The notes under the pieces are model-generated. The model was given only the letters and a program-made list of their open reading frames with translations. It was not told the origin of the DNA and did no database searches. This document shows positions 54,593-64,000 of a stretch of 64,000 nucleotides of DNA, piece after piece. Made by a program: the position numbers and the translations under genes. Position 1 is the stretch's first letter; each line of letters opens with the position of its first letter. Origin of the DNA: Campylobacter hyointestinalis subsp. lawsonii (GTDB lineage: Bacteria; Campylobacterota; Campylobacteria; Campylobacterales; Campylobacteraceae); NCBI RefSeq assembly GCF_013372165.1, contig NZ_CP053828.1:1240001-1304000 (forward strand), written 5' to 3'.

Positions 54593-56389
54593 ATGCGGAG
54601 TCATTATTGCACCGACCTTAGCAGCGACGATATAGGCAAAAAAGTCCAGCTTTGTGGTTGGGTAAATTCATACAGAGACCACGGCGGAGTTATATTTATA
54701 GATTTGCGTGATAGAAGTGGGATTATACAGCTTGTATGCGATCCAAAAGACAGCAAATCAGCACACGAAATAGCCTCAAAAGTAAGAGATGAATATGTTT
54801 TAAAAGCTAAAGGAACAATAAGAGCAAGAGGAGCAGATCTAGTAAATCCAAAGCTAAAAACCGGCGAGATTGAAGTAGTAATAGATGAGCTAATCATCGA
54901 AAATGAGAGCGCACCGCTACCTTTTGTAATCGCAGATAGCAATGTTGGCGAAGATATCCGCTTAAAATACCGCTTTTTAGATCTTAGAAATACTGAGAAT
55001 TTTGATAAATTTAAACTACGATCAAAAGCTAGCATAGCGTGTAGAAATACTCTTGATAGACTAGGATTTTTAGAGGTTGAAACCCCTATGCTAACTCGTG
55101 CTACTCCTGAGGGCGCAAGAGATTATCTAGTTCCTAGCCGTGTTCATCCTGGCGAATTTTATGCCTTACCGCAAAGCCCACAGCTATTTAAACAGCTACT
55201 AATGTGTGCTGGATTTGATAAATATTTTCAAATCGCAAGGTGCTTTAGAGATGAGGATTTAAGAGCTGATCGCCAACCTGAATTTACTCAAATAGACGTT
55301 GAGATGAGCTTTTGCGATCAAGAAGATGTGATAAAAGTCGGCGAAGAGGTTTTAAAAGAGATATTTGCAGCTTGCGGACATAATATCCAAATTCCATTTA
55401 AAAGAATGGAGTACAAAGACGCTATAGAGCTTTATGGTAGCGATAAGCCTGATCTTAGATTTGATCTAGCTATGGTCGATGTCATAGATATCTTTGCAAA
55501 ATCAAATAATCAAATTTTTAGCACTCCAGCACAAGATCCAAAGAAAAATAGAGCCAAAGCTATAAAAGTCCCAAATGGAGATAATATCTTTAGCAAACGC
55601 CAAATGCAAAGGTTTGAAGAATTTGTGCGTAAATTTGGTGCTAAAGGTTTGGCATTTATCCAGATAAAAGATCCAAAAGATACAGCCGGACAAGATAATT
55701 GCGTAGATTTTGATGGACTTAGCCTAAAAGGGCCACTAGTTAAGTTTTTTGAGCCAAAAGATTTAAAAGAGCTAGTTTCTCGCACTGAACTTAAAATCGG
55801 CGATGTCGTATTTTTTGGTATCGGAGACAAAAAAACCGTGCTTGATTATATGGGAAGATTTAGGGTTTTTCTTGCAAACGAGCTTGGCATCATAGACGAG
55901 AACAAGCTTGAGTTTTTGTGGGTAGTAAATTTCCCTATGTTTGAGCAAAATGATGATGGTAGCTACTCAGCGATGCACCATCCATTTACAATGCCAAATA
56001 ACCCAGATGAGCCAAATTTAGAAGATATCACGAGCATCGCTTATGATGTTGTCTTAAATGGAGTTGAGCTTGGTGGTGGAAGTATTAGAATTCATAAAAA
56101 CGATATCCAACAAAAGGTATTTAAACTACTAAAAATAGACGAAGCAGAGCAAAGAGAGAAATTTGGATTTTTACTTGACGCTCTTAGTTTTGGTGCGCCT
56201 CCGCATGGTGGATTTGCTATAGGTCTTGATAGACTTATTATGCTTGTCACTAAATCAGCTAGTATAAGAGATGTCATAGCATTTCCTAAAACTCAAAAAG
56301 CCTCATGTCTAATGACACAAGCCCCAAGTGGCGTAGATTCTCATCAGCTAAGAGATTTAGGAATAAGATTAAGAGAAAAGGATAAATAA
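54593..56389 (+). CDS. aspS: aspartyl-tRNA synthetase (probably non-discriminating)
   Basis: The 598-residue class II synthetase has an N-terminal OB fold ([20 protein letters not shown], about 18-37), the bacterial insertion domain (about 280-420) and catalytic motifs: [20 protein letters not shown] (about 159-178), [18 protein letters not shown] (about 217-234) and [12 protein letters not shown] (about 540-551). In this phylum AspRS also charges tRNA-Asn with aspartate, which GatCAB converts; gatC is also in this window. The stop overlaps adk by one base. Confidence 0.97.
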   Translation: MRSHYCTDLSSDDIGKKVQLCGWVNSYRDHGGVIFIDLRDRSGIIQLVCDPKDSKSAHEIASKVRDEYVLKAKGTIRARGADLVNPKLKTGEIEVVIDELIIENESAPLPFVIADSNVGEDIRLKYRFLDLRNTENFDKFKLRSKASIACRNTLDRLGFLEVETPMLTRATPEGARDYLVPSRVHPGEFYALPQSPQLFKQLLMCAGFDKYFQIARCFRDEDLRADRQPEFTQIDVEMSFCDQEDVIKVGEEVLKEIFAACGHNIQIPFKRMEYKDAIELYGSDKPDLRFDLAMVDVIDIFAKSNNQIFSTPAQDPKKNRAKAIKVPNGDNIFSKRQMQRFEEFVRKFGAKGLAFIQIKDPKDTAGQDNCVDFDGLSLKGPLVKFFEPKDLKELVSRTELKIGDVVFFGIGDKKTVLDYMGRFRVFLANELGIIDENKLEFLWVVNFPMFEQNDDGSYSAMHHPFTMPNNPDEPNLEDITSIAYDVVLNGVELGGGSIRIHKNDIQQKVFKLLKIDEAEQREKFGFLLDALSFGAPPHGGFAIGLDRLIMLVTKSASIRDVIAFPKTQKASCLMTQAPSGVDSHQLRDLGIRLREKDK

Positions 56390-56964
56390 TGAAAAAATTA
56401 TTTTTAATAATCGGAGCACCCGGAAGTGGCAAGACAACTGATGCTAGTATAATTGCCAAAAACAATACTAAATTTAGTCACTATTCTACTGGCGATCTTT
56501 TAAGAGCTGAAGTAGCTAGCAGTAGCGATCTTGGTCGCTTGATAGATAGCTTCATCTCTAAAGGCAATCTAGTCCCACTAGATGTAGTTGTAAATACCAT
56601 AGTCAGCGCTATTAAATCTAGCCCTACAGAATATATTTTAATAGATGGCTATCCACGAAGTGTAGAGCAAATGGTAGAATTAGACAAAGTTTTATCAAAT
56701 AATAGCGATGTCAAACTAAGTGGCGTCATCGAAGTAGATGTAAGCGAACAAGTAGCTAGAGAGAGAGTCTTAGGCAGAGCTAGGGGCGCTGATGATAATG
56801 ATGAAGTCTTTAATAACAGAATGAAAGTATATCTTGATCCTATCAAAGAGATACGCGCATTTTATAATGATAAAAAACTACTTCACAATATCAATGGCGA
56901 ACGCACTATAGAAGAGATCGTGGGCGATATGACAAATTTATTAAACACTATGATAAAGGAGTAA
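56389..56964 (+). CDS. adk: adenylate kinase
   Basis: Adk interconverts ATP, AMP and ADP. The 191-residue protein is the short form without a zinc-binding lid insertion. The P-loop is [18 protein letters not shown] (about 6-23), slightly different from the usual GSGKGTQ; the AMP site is [14 protein letters not shown] (about 31-44) and the core helix is [12 protein letters not shown] (about 84-95), followed by [19 protein letters not shown]. Starts within the aspS stop. Confidence 0.95.
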   Translation: MKKLFLIIGAPGSGKTTDASIIAKNNTKFSHYSTGDLLRAEVASSSDLGRLIDSFISKGNLVPLDVVVNTIVSAIKSSPTEYILIDGYPRSVEQMVELDKVLSNNSDVKLSGVIEVDVSEQVARERVLGRARGADDNDEVFNNRMKVYLDPIKEIRAFYNDKKLLHNINGERTIEEIVGDMTNLLNTMIKE

Positions 56965-56967
56965 AAT

Positions 56968-57486
56968 ATGGATATTAGTAAAATCAAAGCTGGTAGTAAT
57001 CCAGATAAATTAAATGCTGTAATTGAGATCCCTTATGGCTCAAATATCAAATACGAAATCGATAAAGATAGCGGTGCGGTCGTAGTAGATCGCGTGTTAT
57101 ACTCAGCTATGTTTTATCCAGCTAATTATGGTTTTGTGCCAAATACATTAGCTGATGATGGCGATCCAGCAGATATTTTAGTGCTAAACGAATATCCACT
57201 TCAAGCAGGCAGCGTGATACCTTGCCGCTTGATAGGGGTTTTGGTAATGGAAGATGAGAGCGGTATGGATGAAAAGCTTTTGGCAGTTCCTATTACTAAA
57301 ATAGATCCAAGATACGCTGATATACACTCTATAAGCGACCTTAGCGAAGCTACGCTAAATCGCATAAAAAACTTCTTTGAGACTTACAAACTACTAGAAC
57401 CTGGAAAATGGGTAAAAGTAAAAGGCTTTGAAGATGCTAAATCAGCTGAAAAGATTTTAGATAAAGCTATCAAAAACTACAAATAA
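56968..57486 (+). CDS. ppa: inorganic pyrophosphatase
   Basis: Ppa hydrolyses pyrophosphate released by biosynthesis. The 172-residue family I enzyme has VIEIPYGSNIKYEIDKDSG (about 18-36), the signature DDGDPADILVLNEYPL (about 63-78), VLVMEDESGMDEKLLAVP (about 91-108) and KWVKVKGFEDAKSAEKIL near the C-terminus. Last gene of the aspS-adk-ppa unit, with a strong terminator 9 bases after the stop. Confidence 0.97.
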   Translation: MDISKIKAGSNPDKLNAVIEIPYGSNIKYEIDKDSGAVVVDRVLYSAMFYPANYGFVPNTLADDGDPADILVLNEYPLQAGSVIPCRLIGVLVMEDESGMDEKLLAVPITKIDPRYADIHSISDLSEATLNRIKNFFETYKLLEPGKWVKVKGFEDAKSAEKILDKAIKNYK

Positions 57487-57495
57487 CTAAATTTA

Positions 57496-57519
57496 AAACG
57501 GCGCTACTTAGCGCCGTTT
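57496..57519 (+). terminator. terminator of aspS-adk-ppa
   Basis: AAACGGCGC and GCGCCGTTT form a perfect 9-bp stem around a 6-base loop, just after the ppa stop, ending in TTTAATCC. GC-rich stem in an AT-rich genome marks it clearly as an intrinsic terminator, possibly active on both strands. Confidence 0.8.
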
Positions 57520-57857
57520 AATCCTATTTGCGCTAGTTTTATATAAAAATAGATTGCCCTACTCATCGCTATCAGACTTTTTATAAATACGAAAGCTAAT
57601 AACTCATAAAACCCTTTGGCTAAAGGATTTTGCTCATTTACGCAAAGTTCGTTAATAAAGTATTTTGTTTAACATACAAGCTTCTTTCTAAGACATTTAT
57701 TTTGCTTTTTTGATACGACGAACAGCATCTCTAATTTTTGATTTTCTATCCGCATAAATCTTTTTCATCATCTAAAATAATTAACACTAAGCAGTTTGCG
57801 TGGCGTATATTTTTTATTTTCTATTTCTAAATCAGATAAAAAAGATGTATTTTTCTA
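57504..57857 (-). pseudogene. possible decayed gene between ppa and the unknown protein at 57955
   Basis: No intact gene fills this 468-bp gap. One minus-strand frame stays open in three pieces: 57771-57854 (28 codons with IENKKYTPRKLLSVNYF), about 57669-57764, and 57504-57668 (54 codons with NEQNPLAKGFYELLAFVFIK), separated by TGA TGA and TAA. A second frame gives a basic 24-residue ORF, MMKKIYADRKSKIRDAVRRI plus four more residues (57697-57771). These look like protein sequence, but I cannot name the parent and the third piece runs into the ppa terminator. Confidence 0.35.
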
Positions 57858-57954
57858 AGTAAATCTCCCCAAACATTTACAAAGCGTTCTATAAAGACTA
57901 GATTTTATCTTTACTATTTTTATTTATTTTTATCAGCTTTGATGATTTATAAAT

Positions 57955-58488
57955 TTACTCATTCATATCTTCAAAATCATCAGAGTTCATCTCTAAATCA
58001 TTGTTCTCATACTGCTTAAAAACGATATCTTCAACCATCTGTTTCAATGCTAAAAAATTTGAAAAATCTCCATTTTTTATCTCGCCTAGTATCTCTAAAC
58101 AAGCTCTATCTTCTAAATTTAAAGATAGAAATTTAAGGGCACCGCTTATATTTGCTTTTTTGCTTAAGCTCTGTTCTATAAACTGCACTGCACGAAGTAT
58201 CTCGCCACTTATAGTATTTGCTTGACCCATATAAGGAAGCAAGTTTTTAAACATCTGTTCTTTTAAATCGTCGCTTGTTCCAATAAGTGGATTTTTTTCT
58301 AACACAAATTTATCTTTAAAGTGCGGTGTGATCTTATATGTATCTACTCCGATGACTTTATGAAACCTACCGTCTTTTTCTTCGCCACATTCCCAGCATC
58401 TTGAGTAGCACTCGCCATCCCAGCCATTAAGTGCAAAAAATCTACCTTCTATCTCTACTACAACTATCTCACAATCCAACCAATGCAT
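57955..58488 (-). CDS. conserved protein of unknown function with a Cys-rich N-terminus
   Basis: I do not recognise a family. The 177-residue protein has no signal peptide or membrane segment. The first 45 residues contain a tryptophan-and-cysteine-rich part (NGWDGECYSRCWECGEEKDG, about 22-41) with C-x3-C-x2-C spacing, which might bind metal; GVDTYKITPHFKDKFVL follows, then a helical C-terminal half ending in acidic residues (NSDDFEDMNE). It lies 64 bases after mnmC on the same strand. Context suggests nothing specific. Confidence 0.65.
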   Translation of the reverse strand: MHWLDCEIVVVEIEGRFFALNGWDGECYSRCWECGEEKDGRFHKVIGVDTYKITPHFKDKFVLEKNPLIGTSDDLKEQMFKNLLPYMGQANTISGEILRAVQFIEQSLSKKANISGALKFLSLNLEDRACLEILGEIKNGDFSNFLALKQMVEDIVFKQYENNDLEMNSDDFEDMNE

Positions 58489-58552
58489 TTTTAGCCTTTA
58501 TTTTTTTGAGCGATTATATAAAAAAATAATAAATATAGGATAATTTATATCT

Positions 58553-60376
58553 TTATTTTACAAGACCTTTTTTAAGCTTACGGACTAAAAATCTAGCAGG
58601 ATTTAGACTATCTAATATACTTTTTGTAGTGCAAATCTGACGACCAAGAGCCATATCTAGTAAGATTTCTGCTCCAAAAACAGCCGTACAAAGACCACGC
58701 GAACCGTGAGCTGAGCTTATAAGTATGTTTTGATGATGAACAGCCCCAGCGTGATTTTCATGGTTTTTTGTCCAAAGAAGACTCTTATATATTTCTTTAA
58801 ATTTCAAAGCGTCGTGAATAGCACCTATCAAAGGAGATCTATCGCCACTATATCCACGAAATCCTACGTTTGAGCCTACGATATCTACATTTTTACCTAT
58901 CAAAAACTCACTGATATCAGCTATATTTTTTTCATTATCCTTGCTTCTAACACGAGTTGTAAAATCATTTCTATCATATGTCGCGCCGATAACTTGAACA
59001 CCATTTACACTTTTACAAGCATAACCTTTCGCACTAAATGGACGCTTTAGATCTATACTATTTTTGATATGCGTAACTTGCCCTCTTACGCTACTAAGCT
59101 GCATATACTCATCATAAAATACTTCGTTAAAAAGATAACTGCTTTTATCGCCCATAGCAAATATAACTAAATCAGCAAATATCCGCTTTTGATTTTTAAA
59201 CTCTACTAAATACCCATCGCCACTCTTTTTTAAACCGGCAAATTCATATCCAAATTTTACATCAAGACTCTTTGCAAGATCACTACATAATGATTTTGGC
59301 ATAAGCTGAGCCGCACTTTTTATAAAAGCCGATGGATACAAAGACGAGTTTTTTGTCAGCTCAAAGATACCATTTTGCCCCCATTCTTCAAATCTTTTTA
59401 ATTGAAGTTCGCTTATAGCATAATTATCCACACCACAAAAATCACTAAATTCGCTATCTTGATAAAAATTTCTCGCCATTAAAAACGCACTCATATGCAT
59501 AAGTCCTAGCACAGTAGTTGGCAAAGTGATAAGAGGCATCAAAATACCTGCTAAATTTGAGCTTCCATTTGTCGCTACTTCATTCATTTTCTCAGCTACA
59601 ACAACATTAAAACCGGCTTTTTTAAATTTAGTAGCACTTACTAGCCCTGCAACTCCGCCACCTATCACAAGCACATTTGTAAATTTATCTATAACAGGAA
59701 GAGAGTACCAATTTTGCGGTTTTTGATACTCTTTAACACAAACAGCCTCTAGCATTTCACGTTTTTTACCAAATCCTTTTAGCTTTTTTACGCTAAATCC
59801 AGCGTCTAAAAGCCTAAGCCTTACAATGCTAGCACTGCTAAAAGTCCTAATAATAGCTCCATTTTTACAAAAATATTTTATAGCTCCAAACAGCTCTTCG
59901 CTCCACATCTGTGGATTTTTAGTAGGCGTAAATCCATCAAGATACCAAGCGTCTGCTTTGAAATTTAGCTCTTTAAGCCCTTCTAAAATGTCGTCAAAAT
60001 ATAGATCTAAAATGATATTTTTACCTAAATTTATACGTATTAAAGCGTTTTGTAATACTTCATATTGTTTTATAAAATCATCAAAATATCTGCTAAAACA
60101 CTCAAATCTTTTGTAAATTTGCCTTAATTCATCTTTATTAAAAGGGTATTTCTCGATTGCGATATAATGAAGATTTTTACCATTAAGACTTGAAACTGTA
60201 CTAAAAAAGTTCAGCCCAGCACCAAATCCAGCTTCGGCGATAGTGATATTTGACCCTTCTAAGGCATCTACCACGCTACTATATGTATGAAAACATTCTA
60301 AAAGTGGATTTTGAGTATTAAAATATACGTCATCAAATCGCTTTGAGTAAAGTCCGTCTTGCTTAAATTCTATCAT
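58553..60376 (-). CDS. mnmC: bifunctional tRNA modification protein MnmC
   Basis: MnmC converts cmnm5 at the wobble uridine of tRNAs to mnm5s2U in two steps. The 607-residue protein has both modules: a SAM-dependent methyltransferase domain first (ITIAEAGFGAGLNFFSTVSS, about 41-60; WYLDGFTPTKNPQMWSEELF, about 140-159) and an FAD-dependent oxidoreductase domain (VLVIGGGVAGLVSATKFKKA, about 234-253; ISSAHGSRGLCTAVFGAEIL near the end). Start ATG overlaps the amiC stop by 4 bases. Confidence 0.94.
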   Translation of the reverse strand: MIEFKQDGLYSKRFDDVYFNTQNPLLECFHTYSSVVDALEGSNITIAEAGFGAGLNFFSTVSSLNGKNLHYIAIEKYPFNKDELRQIYKRFECFSRYFDDFIKQYEVLQNALIRINLGKNIILDLYFDDILEGLKELNFKADAWYLDGFTPTKNPQMWSEELFGAIKYFCKNGAIIRTFSSASIVRLRLLDAGFSVKKLKGFGKKREMLEAVCVKEYQKPQNWYSLPVIDKFTNVLVIGGGVAGLVSATKFKKAGFNVVVAEKMNEVATNGSSNLAGILMPLITLPTTVLGLMHMSAFLMARNFYQDSEFSDFCGVDNYAISELQLKRFEEWGQNGIFELTKNSSLYPSAFIKSAAQLMPKSLCSDLAKSLDVKFGYEFAGLKKSGDGYLVEFKNQKRIFADLVIFAMGDKSSYLFNEVFYDEYMQLSSVRGQVTHIKNSIDLKRPFSAKGYACKSVNGVQVIGATYDRNDFTTRVRSKDNEKNIADISEFLIGKNVDIVGSNVGFRGYSGDRSPLIGAIHDALKFKEIYKSLLWTKNHENHAGAVHHQNILISSAHGSRGLCTAVFGAEILLDMALGRQICTTKSILDSLNPARFLVRKLKKGLVK

Positions 60377-61809
60377 TGATTTTTCAAGAAATAATCATCG
60401 ATCCCACCAGCTATACCCTCAGCAAGCTTTGTGGCATAAGCGTCGTTTGCAAGAAGTTTTCCTTCTTTTGGATGAGTTATGTATCCAGTTTCTACCAAAA
60501 CAGCTGGCATAAGCGCGCCGACCAAAACCCAAAAAGGAGCTTCCCTAACTCCACCATCACTAGCAGTGTATTTTGTCCTAACTGACTTTAAAAGATTTGT
60601 TTGGATATCGATAGCTAGTTTATTTGAAGCTATGATCTTCTCGCGATTTAAAAAATTTAAAAAACTAAGCTTAGTAAAATAATTCATCTCATCGGTATCT
60701 GATTTATTTTCTAAATTTGCCGCTCTCATACTTCGCTCACTCCTAGTAGGACTTAGAAAAAACGTTTCTATTCCTTGCATATTATCTGCTTTTTTTGCAT
60801 TTGGAGCGGCATTTGCGTGTATAGATATAAATAGATCAGCTAATTTTTCATTTGCAAAACTAGTTCTGTTTCTAAGTCCTATAAATTTATCCTTATCTCT
60901 AGTATAATGAACCTTATAGCCCATATCTTTTAGTATTTTTCCAGTTTTTAAAGCCACATTTAAGACTATATTTTTTTCATATAATGTTCTTGAGCCTACT
61001 GCTCCAGCATCTTTTCCACCGTGTCCTGGATCTAAAACTATAGTTTTTGTCTGCCTAAAGCTCTTTTTTATGGCAGCGGTTTGCTTTTGTTGTATGCTGC
61101 TTGACTTAAGCGTTTTTTTGTTTGTATCTTCTAAGGCTGCTTTGCCATCTAAAAAAAAGATTACTTTATTTTCTTCTATCTTAAAAGAGATATCTTGTTT
61201 TTTTTCGTTTGAAAATACTATTCTTACGCTATCTTTATCAAACTGACCTATTCTGATCTCATCTGAAAATGAATTTTTTATAGTTGTTGATTTAGCTATC
61301 AAAATAGCCTCTATATCATAAACTCTTCTATGTTTATTTTGTGAGCCTAGATTAAAAGATTTTATATCGCTCATTGATATTTGTGAGTTTAAATTTAAAA
61401 TAATTTTATTTTGATCGCTTGAAATTTGTGTTATTTTAAAAGTTTTATTTTTTTCTGATTTTTGCTCTGTTTCTATAGGCTGTTTTTTAGCTATTTGAGG
61501 TTTTTTGGTGATAGTTTGAGAAGCTGTTTTTTTATAAGTATTTAGCTCATTTTCATAGCTTTGATAATCAATACCTAGCTCTTTTGCGCTTTTTACCAAA
61601 CGCTCCAATGTTTCTAGTTTTAAGCTTTCATTGTCTTTGATTATGGATTGTATATATGTACCTCTAAGGTTGTGATAAATATTTAGCTTACCTTCTTTAT
61701 TAGAAGTACTAAATTTGCTATCAAATTCTTTAATACTTGCATCAATATCAGCACCAAATAGATACATCCCACTAAGAAGAAGTAAAAAAAGCTTAACTAT
61801 CTTCCCCAT
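60373..61809 (-). CDS. amiC: N-acetylmuramoyl-L-alanine amidase
   Basis: The 478-residue protein cleaves the amide between MurNAc and L-Ala to separate daughter cells. It has a signal peptide (MGKIVKLFLLLLSGMYLFGA), a long N-terminal region with an AMIN-like beta-rich part (about 120-235), and the amidase_3 catalytic domain with zinc ligands: VLDPGHGGKDAGAVGS (about 258-273), LFISIHANAAPNAKKAD (about 328-344) and VLVETGYITHPKEGKLL (about 439-455). Only one amidase of this type is known in Campylobacter. Overlaps the upstream gene by 17 bases. Confidence 0.93.
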   Translation of the reverse strand: MGKIVKLFLLLLSGMYLFGADIDASIKEFDSKFSTSNKEGKLNIYHNLRGTYIQSIIKDNESLKLETLERLVKSAKELGIDYQSYENELNTYKKTASQTITKKPQIAKKQPIETEQKSEKNKTFKITQISSDQNKIILNLNSQISMSDIKSFNLGSQNKHRRVYDIEAILIAKSTTIKNSFSDEIRIGQFDKDSVRIVFSNEKKQDISFKIEENKVIFFLDGKAALEDTNKKTLKSSSIQQKQTAAIKKSFRQTKTIVLDPGHGGKDAGAVGSRTLYEKNIVLNVALKTGKILKDMGYKVHYTRDKDKFIGLRNRTSFANEKLADLFISIHANAAPNAKKADNMQGIETFFLSPTRSERSMRAANLENKSDTDEMNYFTKLSFLNFLNREKIIASNKLAIDIQTNLLKSVRTKYTASDGGVREAPFWVLVGALMPAVLVETGYITHPKEGKLLANDAYATKLAEGIAGGIDDYFLKNQ

Positions 61810-62905
61810 ATACCAACTTTTTTATTAGATCTTTCACGCTAATTATCTCTTTTAATCTATATCCATTTGCTCCTGTGAAAAATAACCCTGTATCTTTATT
61901 ACCAGCATATGCGTCATAGAGACGATCAGCTATACAATATCCGACTTCTTTAGCTTCTTTACCACGACAACAAGGACTCACGCAGTTGCTTATACACTGA
62001 ATTTTTGGTCCAGTTCTTTTTTCTACAAGCTCTATTAAATTTGTTCTAATGCCACGAGCAGGATATCCGACCGGACTTTTTATAAGCTTTATATCTTCTT
62101 TTTTAGCATTTATTAAAACGCTTTTAAAATTATCACTAGCATCACACTCAAAAGTTCCGATAAATCTAGTTCCCATTTGTACGCCACTTGCACCTAAGTT
62201 TATAGCTTTTACTATGTCTTCGTGATCCCAAATTCCACCAGCAGCCATAACAGGGATAGGCTTTTTGCCTATCTTTTCCCATTCACTAGCTTCTTTGACG
62301 ACTGGTTCTATAAGTTTTTCTAATTGAAACTCTGGATCAACACACTGCTCATAAGTAAATCCTTGATGTCCGCCGCTAAGAGGTCCTTCTAACACAACTG
62401 CATCAGGAAGTTTTTCATATCTTAGATGCCATCTTTTGCATATTATTTTAAGTGCTTTTGCAGAACTTACTATAGGTACTAGCGCAACATCTTTAAAGCC
62501 CTTTGTGAGTTCTGGTAAATTTGTAGGAAGTCCAGCGCCTGAAATGATGATATTGATACCATGCTCGCAAGCATCTTTTACTATCCTAGCATAGTCATTA
62601 CTAGCACACATTATATTTGCGGCCAAAGGTTTATCACCGCATATCTTTCTAGCATTATCTATGATAGCTTTAAATCCCTCTTTAGAGTAGAAGTTTTCGC
62701 TATCATAAGGTTTATTATTTATCTCTTTTTTGATATGGCTTCTATTTTCGTAGTATCCGGTGCCCACTGAGCTGATAACGCCAAGACATCCATTTAAACT
62801 AACATTTCCAGCAAGTTTATCCCAGCTGATACCAAGTCCCATACCGCCTTGAATAATCGGGTATTTTATTTCGTATTTTCCTATTTTTACGCTTTTTAGT
62901 TCCAT
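61793..62905 (-). CDS. nitronate monooxygenase-like FMN enzyme (NPD family)
   Basis: The 370-residue protein has the 2-nitropropane dioxygenase TIM-barrel: YPIIQGGMGLGISWDKLAG (about 14-32), the catalytic region VLEGPLSGGHQGFTYEQ (about 171-187) and FMN-binding VMAAGGIWDHEDIVKAINLG (about 219-238) with GVQMGTRFIGTFEC following. Related proteins include enoyl-ACP reductase FabK, which is why some annotations use that name; the sequence does not settle it. A four-Cys C-terminal segment (CISNCVSPCC) is unusual for the family. Follows tyrS by one shared base. Confidence 0.8.
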   Translation of the reverse strand: MELKSVKIGKYEIKYPIIQGGMGLGISWDKLAGNVSLNGCLGVISSVGTGYYENRSHIKKEINNKPYDSENFYSKEGFKAIIDNARKICGDKPLAANIMCASNDYARIVKDACEHGINIIISGAGLPTNLPELTKGFKDVALVPIVSSAKALKIICKRWHLRYEKLPDAVVLEGPLSGGHQGFTYEQCVDPEFQLEKLIEPVVKEASEWEKIGKKPIPVMAAGGIWDHEDIVKAINLGASGVQMGTRFIGTFECDASDNFKSVLINAKKEDIKLIKSPVGYPARGIRTNLIELVEKRTGPKIQCISNCVSPCCRGKEAKEVGYCIADRLYDAYAGNKDTGLFFTGANGYRLKEIISVKDLIKKLVYGEDS

Positions 62906-64000
62906 TACACTACCTTTAATTTTGCATATGTTCTTTTGCCGACTTGCAAAATATACTCACCTTTAGTAAGCTTAAGCTGCTCATCTCCTATTTTTTGTTG
63001 ATCTATGCTAACTGCATTTGCTTTTATGTGGCGACGAGCTTCTGCGTTACTAGAGCTAAGCCCACAATAACTAAGCGCCTCTACTATCCAGACTTCGTCT
63101 GTATTTATTTCAAACTCAGGCATATCGCTAGGAAGCTCTTTTTTGGAATGAACTTTATCAAATTCACTCTTAGCATTAGCTGCTATTTGTTCATCATAAA
63201 ATCTAGCAGTTATCTCTAAAGCAAGGTCTTCTTTTGCTTTTTTAGGGTGAGTCTCGCCTTTTTGTACAGATAGTTTTAAATTTGATATTTCATCGATACT
63301 TTTTGAGCTTAAAAGCTCATACCAAACCCACATAAGCTCATCGCTTATACTAAGAGTTTTAGCAAAGATATCGTTTGGATTTTCTGTTACACCTATATAA
63401 TTTCCAAGGCTTTTACTCATTTTATTTACGCCATCTAGCCCTACTAGTAATGGCATCATAATAATAGCTTGTTCTTTGCCTATACCATACGTTCGTCCAA
63501 GGGTGCGACCCATTAGAAGATTAAATTTTTGATCAGTTCCGCCCATTTCTATATCGCATTTCATAGCTACGCTATCATAGCCTTGTAAAAGAGGATATAA
63601 AAACTCGCTTATGGCTATAGGAGTTTCGTTTTTATAGCGTTTTGTAAAGTCGTCGCGTTCTAGCATTCTAGCTACATTAAAGGTGCTTGCAAGAGCTATC
63701 AGTCCATCTGCACCTAACGTGCTTAGCCAAGTCGAGTTAAACATAACCTCAGTTTTGCTCTCATCTAAAATCTTAAAAACTTGCTCTTTATACGTCTTTG
63801 CATTTTTAGCTATAGTCTCGTCATCTAAAATCTTTCTAGTAGCGCTTTTACCAGTAGGATCGCCAATCTTAGCTGTAAAATCACCTATTAAAAACTGAAC
63901 TATACCGCCGTGTTTTTGCAAAAGTGCCATTTTATTTAAAACTACTGTATGTCCTAGGTGCAAATCAGGAGCAGTCGGATCAAAACCTGCTTTTATATAG
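62905..64000 (-). CDS. tyrS: tyrosyl-tRNA synthetase, 5' end missing
   Basis: The gene enters from the right edge, so the first part of the protein is missing; the visible part opens [19 protein letters not shown]. Class I motifs are present: HLGHT and, further on, [13 protein letters not shown] (KMSKS). The tyrosine pocket segment [20 protein letters not shown] is intact, and the C-terminus has an S4-like RNA-binding domain ([20 protein letters not shown]). Apparent starts at the internal TTG before HLGH are not used; the true start lies beyond the window. Confidence 0.95.
   Translation of the reverse strand, partial: YIKAGFDPTAPDLHLGHTVVLNKMALLQKHGGIVQFLIGDFTAKIGDPTGKSATRKILDDETIAKNAKTYKEQVFKILDESKTEVMFNSTWLSTLGADGLIALASTFNVARMLERDDFTKRYKNETPIAISEFLYPLLQGYDSVAMKCDIEMGGTDQKFNLLMGRTLGRTYGIGKEQAIIMMPLLVGLDGVNKMSKSLGNYIGVTENPNDIFAKTLSISDELMWVWYELLSSKSIDEISNLKLSVQKGETHPKKAKEDLALEITARFYDEQIAANAKSEFDKVHSKKELPSDMPEFEINTDEVWIVEALSYCGLSSSNAEARRHIKANAVSIDQQKIGDEQLKLTKGEYILQVGKRTYAKLKVV

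Noticed and set aside
57613-57626. CCTTT-ggct-AAAGG hairpin with a short T-run, considered as a terminator for the 57955 gene.
   Set aside because: The 5-bp stem is weak and lies over 300 bases past the stop; it may simply be part of the decayed sequence.

Overview
The window is AT-rich bacterial chromosome that I read as Campylobacter, most likely outside the C. jejuni/C. coli group (C. fetus/C. hyointestinalis-like). The evidence is blocks of genes in orders I know from Campylobacterota: gatC-cvpA-fur-lysS-glyA-aroE, the Nap cluster without NapC, dnaJ-racRS-recR, rpiB-apt-dedA-pepA-ychF, folD-lepB, mnmC-amiC-tyrS, and the recN/nadK and aspS-adk-ppa pairs. A short-form HisG, a PilT-like ATPase and NapF argue against C. 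jejuni itself. The species cannot be fixed from the sequence alone.

Layout. 1-1.66 kb (-): a partial divergent polysaccharide deacetylase and ilvC. 1.8-6.9 kb (+): HDOD protein, rnr, holA, then rpsF-ssb-rpsR. 7-10.7 kb: dnaJ (-) facing away from the racRS-recR operon (+). 10.7-18 kb (-): a tight nine-gene operon from gatC to aroE that includes pilT-like, cvpA, fur, lysS and glyA. 18.2-23.4 kb (+): membrane protein, lipoprotein, small unknown, coaX, hisG, metallophosphoesterase, psd. 23.4-29.9 kb (-): napAGHBFLD. 29.9-30.66 kb: a long non-coding gap. 30.66-37 kb (-): ychF, pepA, dedA, apt, a coiled-coil protein, rpiB, a remnant of a site-2 protease, lepB, folD. 37-42.6 kb (+): cytochrome c, hemL, AtpZ-like, membrane protein, MFS, FliK-like, FlhX. 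42.7-54.4 kb (-): PBP2, MreD-like, N-acetyltransferase, engB, lptA, lptC, kdsC, hisB, rlpA, lytic transglycosylase, tatD, CbrR-like regulator, recN, nadK. 54.6-57.5 kb (+): aspS, adk, ppa. 57.95-64 kb (-): unknown protein, mnmC, amiC, nitronate monooxygenase-like, partial tyrS.

Functional themes. Cell envelope genes dominate: the PBP2/MreD elongation pair, LptA/LptC/KdsC for LPS, RlpA with a lytic transglycosylase, AmiC, two SPOR proteins and Psd. Anaerobic respiration is represented by the complete periplasmic nitrate reductase cluster, and the RacRS-type two-component system, associated in C. jejuni with electron-acceptor responses, lies elsewhere in the window. GatC together with AspRS fits the indirect (transamidation) route to Asn-tRNA used by this phylum.

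I found no phage, insertion sequence, CRISPR, tRNA or rRNA. The window is mainly housekeeping. The points most worth a second look are small: a truncated M50 protease whose stop codon lies in the rpiB promoter, two likely decayed genes (21.3-21.5 kb and 57.5-57.9 kb), a 714-bp gap upstream of napA with a clean palindrome and a possible small RNA, a short HisG that needs a partner, a PilT-like ATPase with an altered Walker B region, and a NapB that looks like a lipoprotein.
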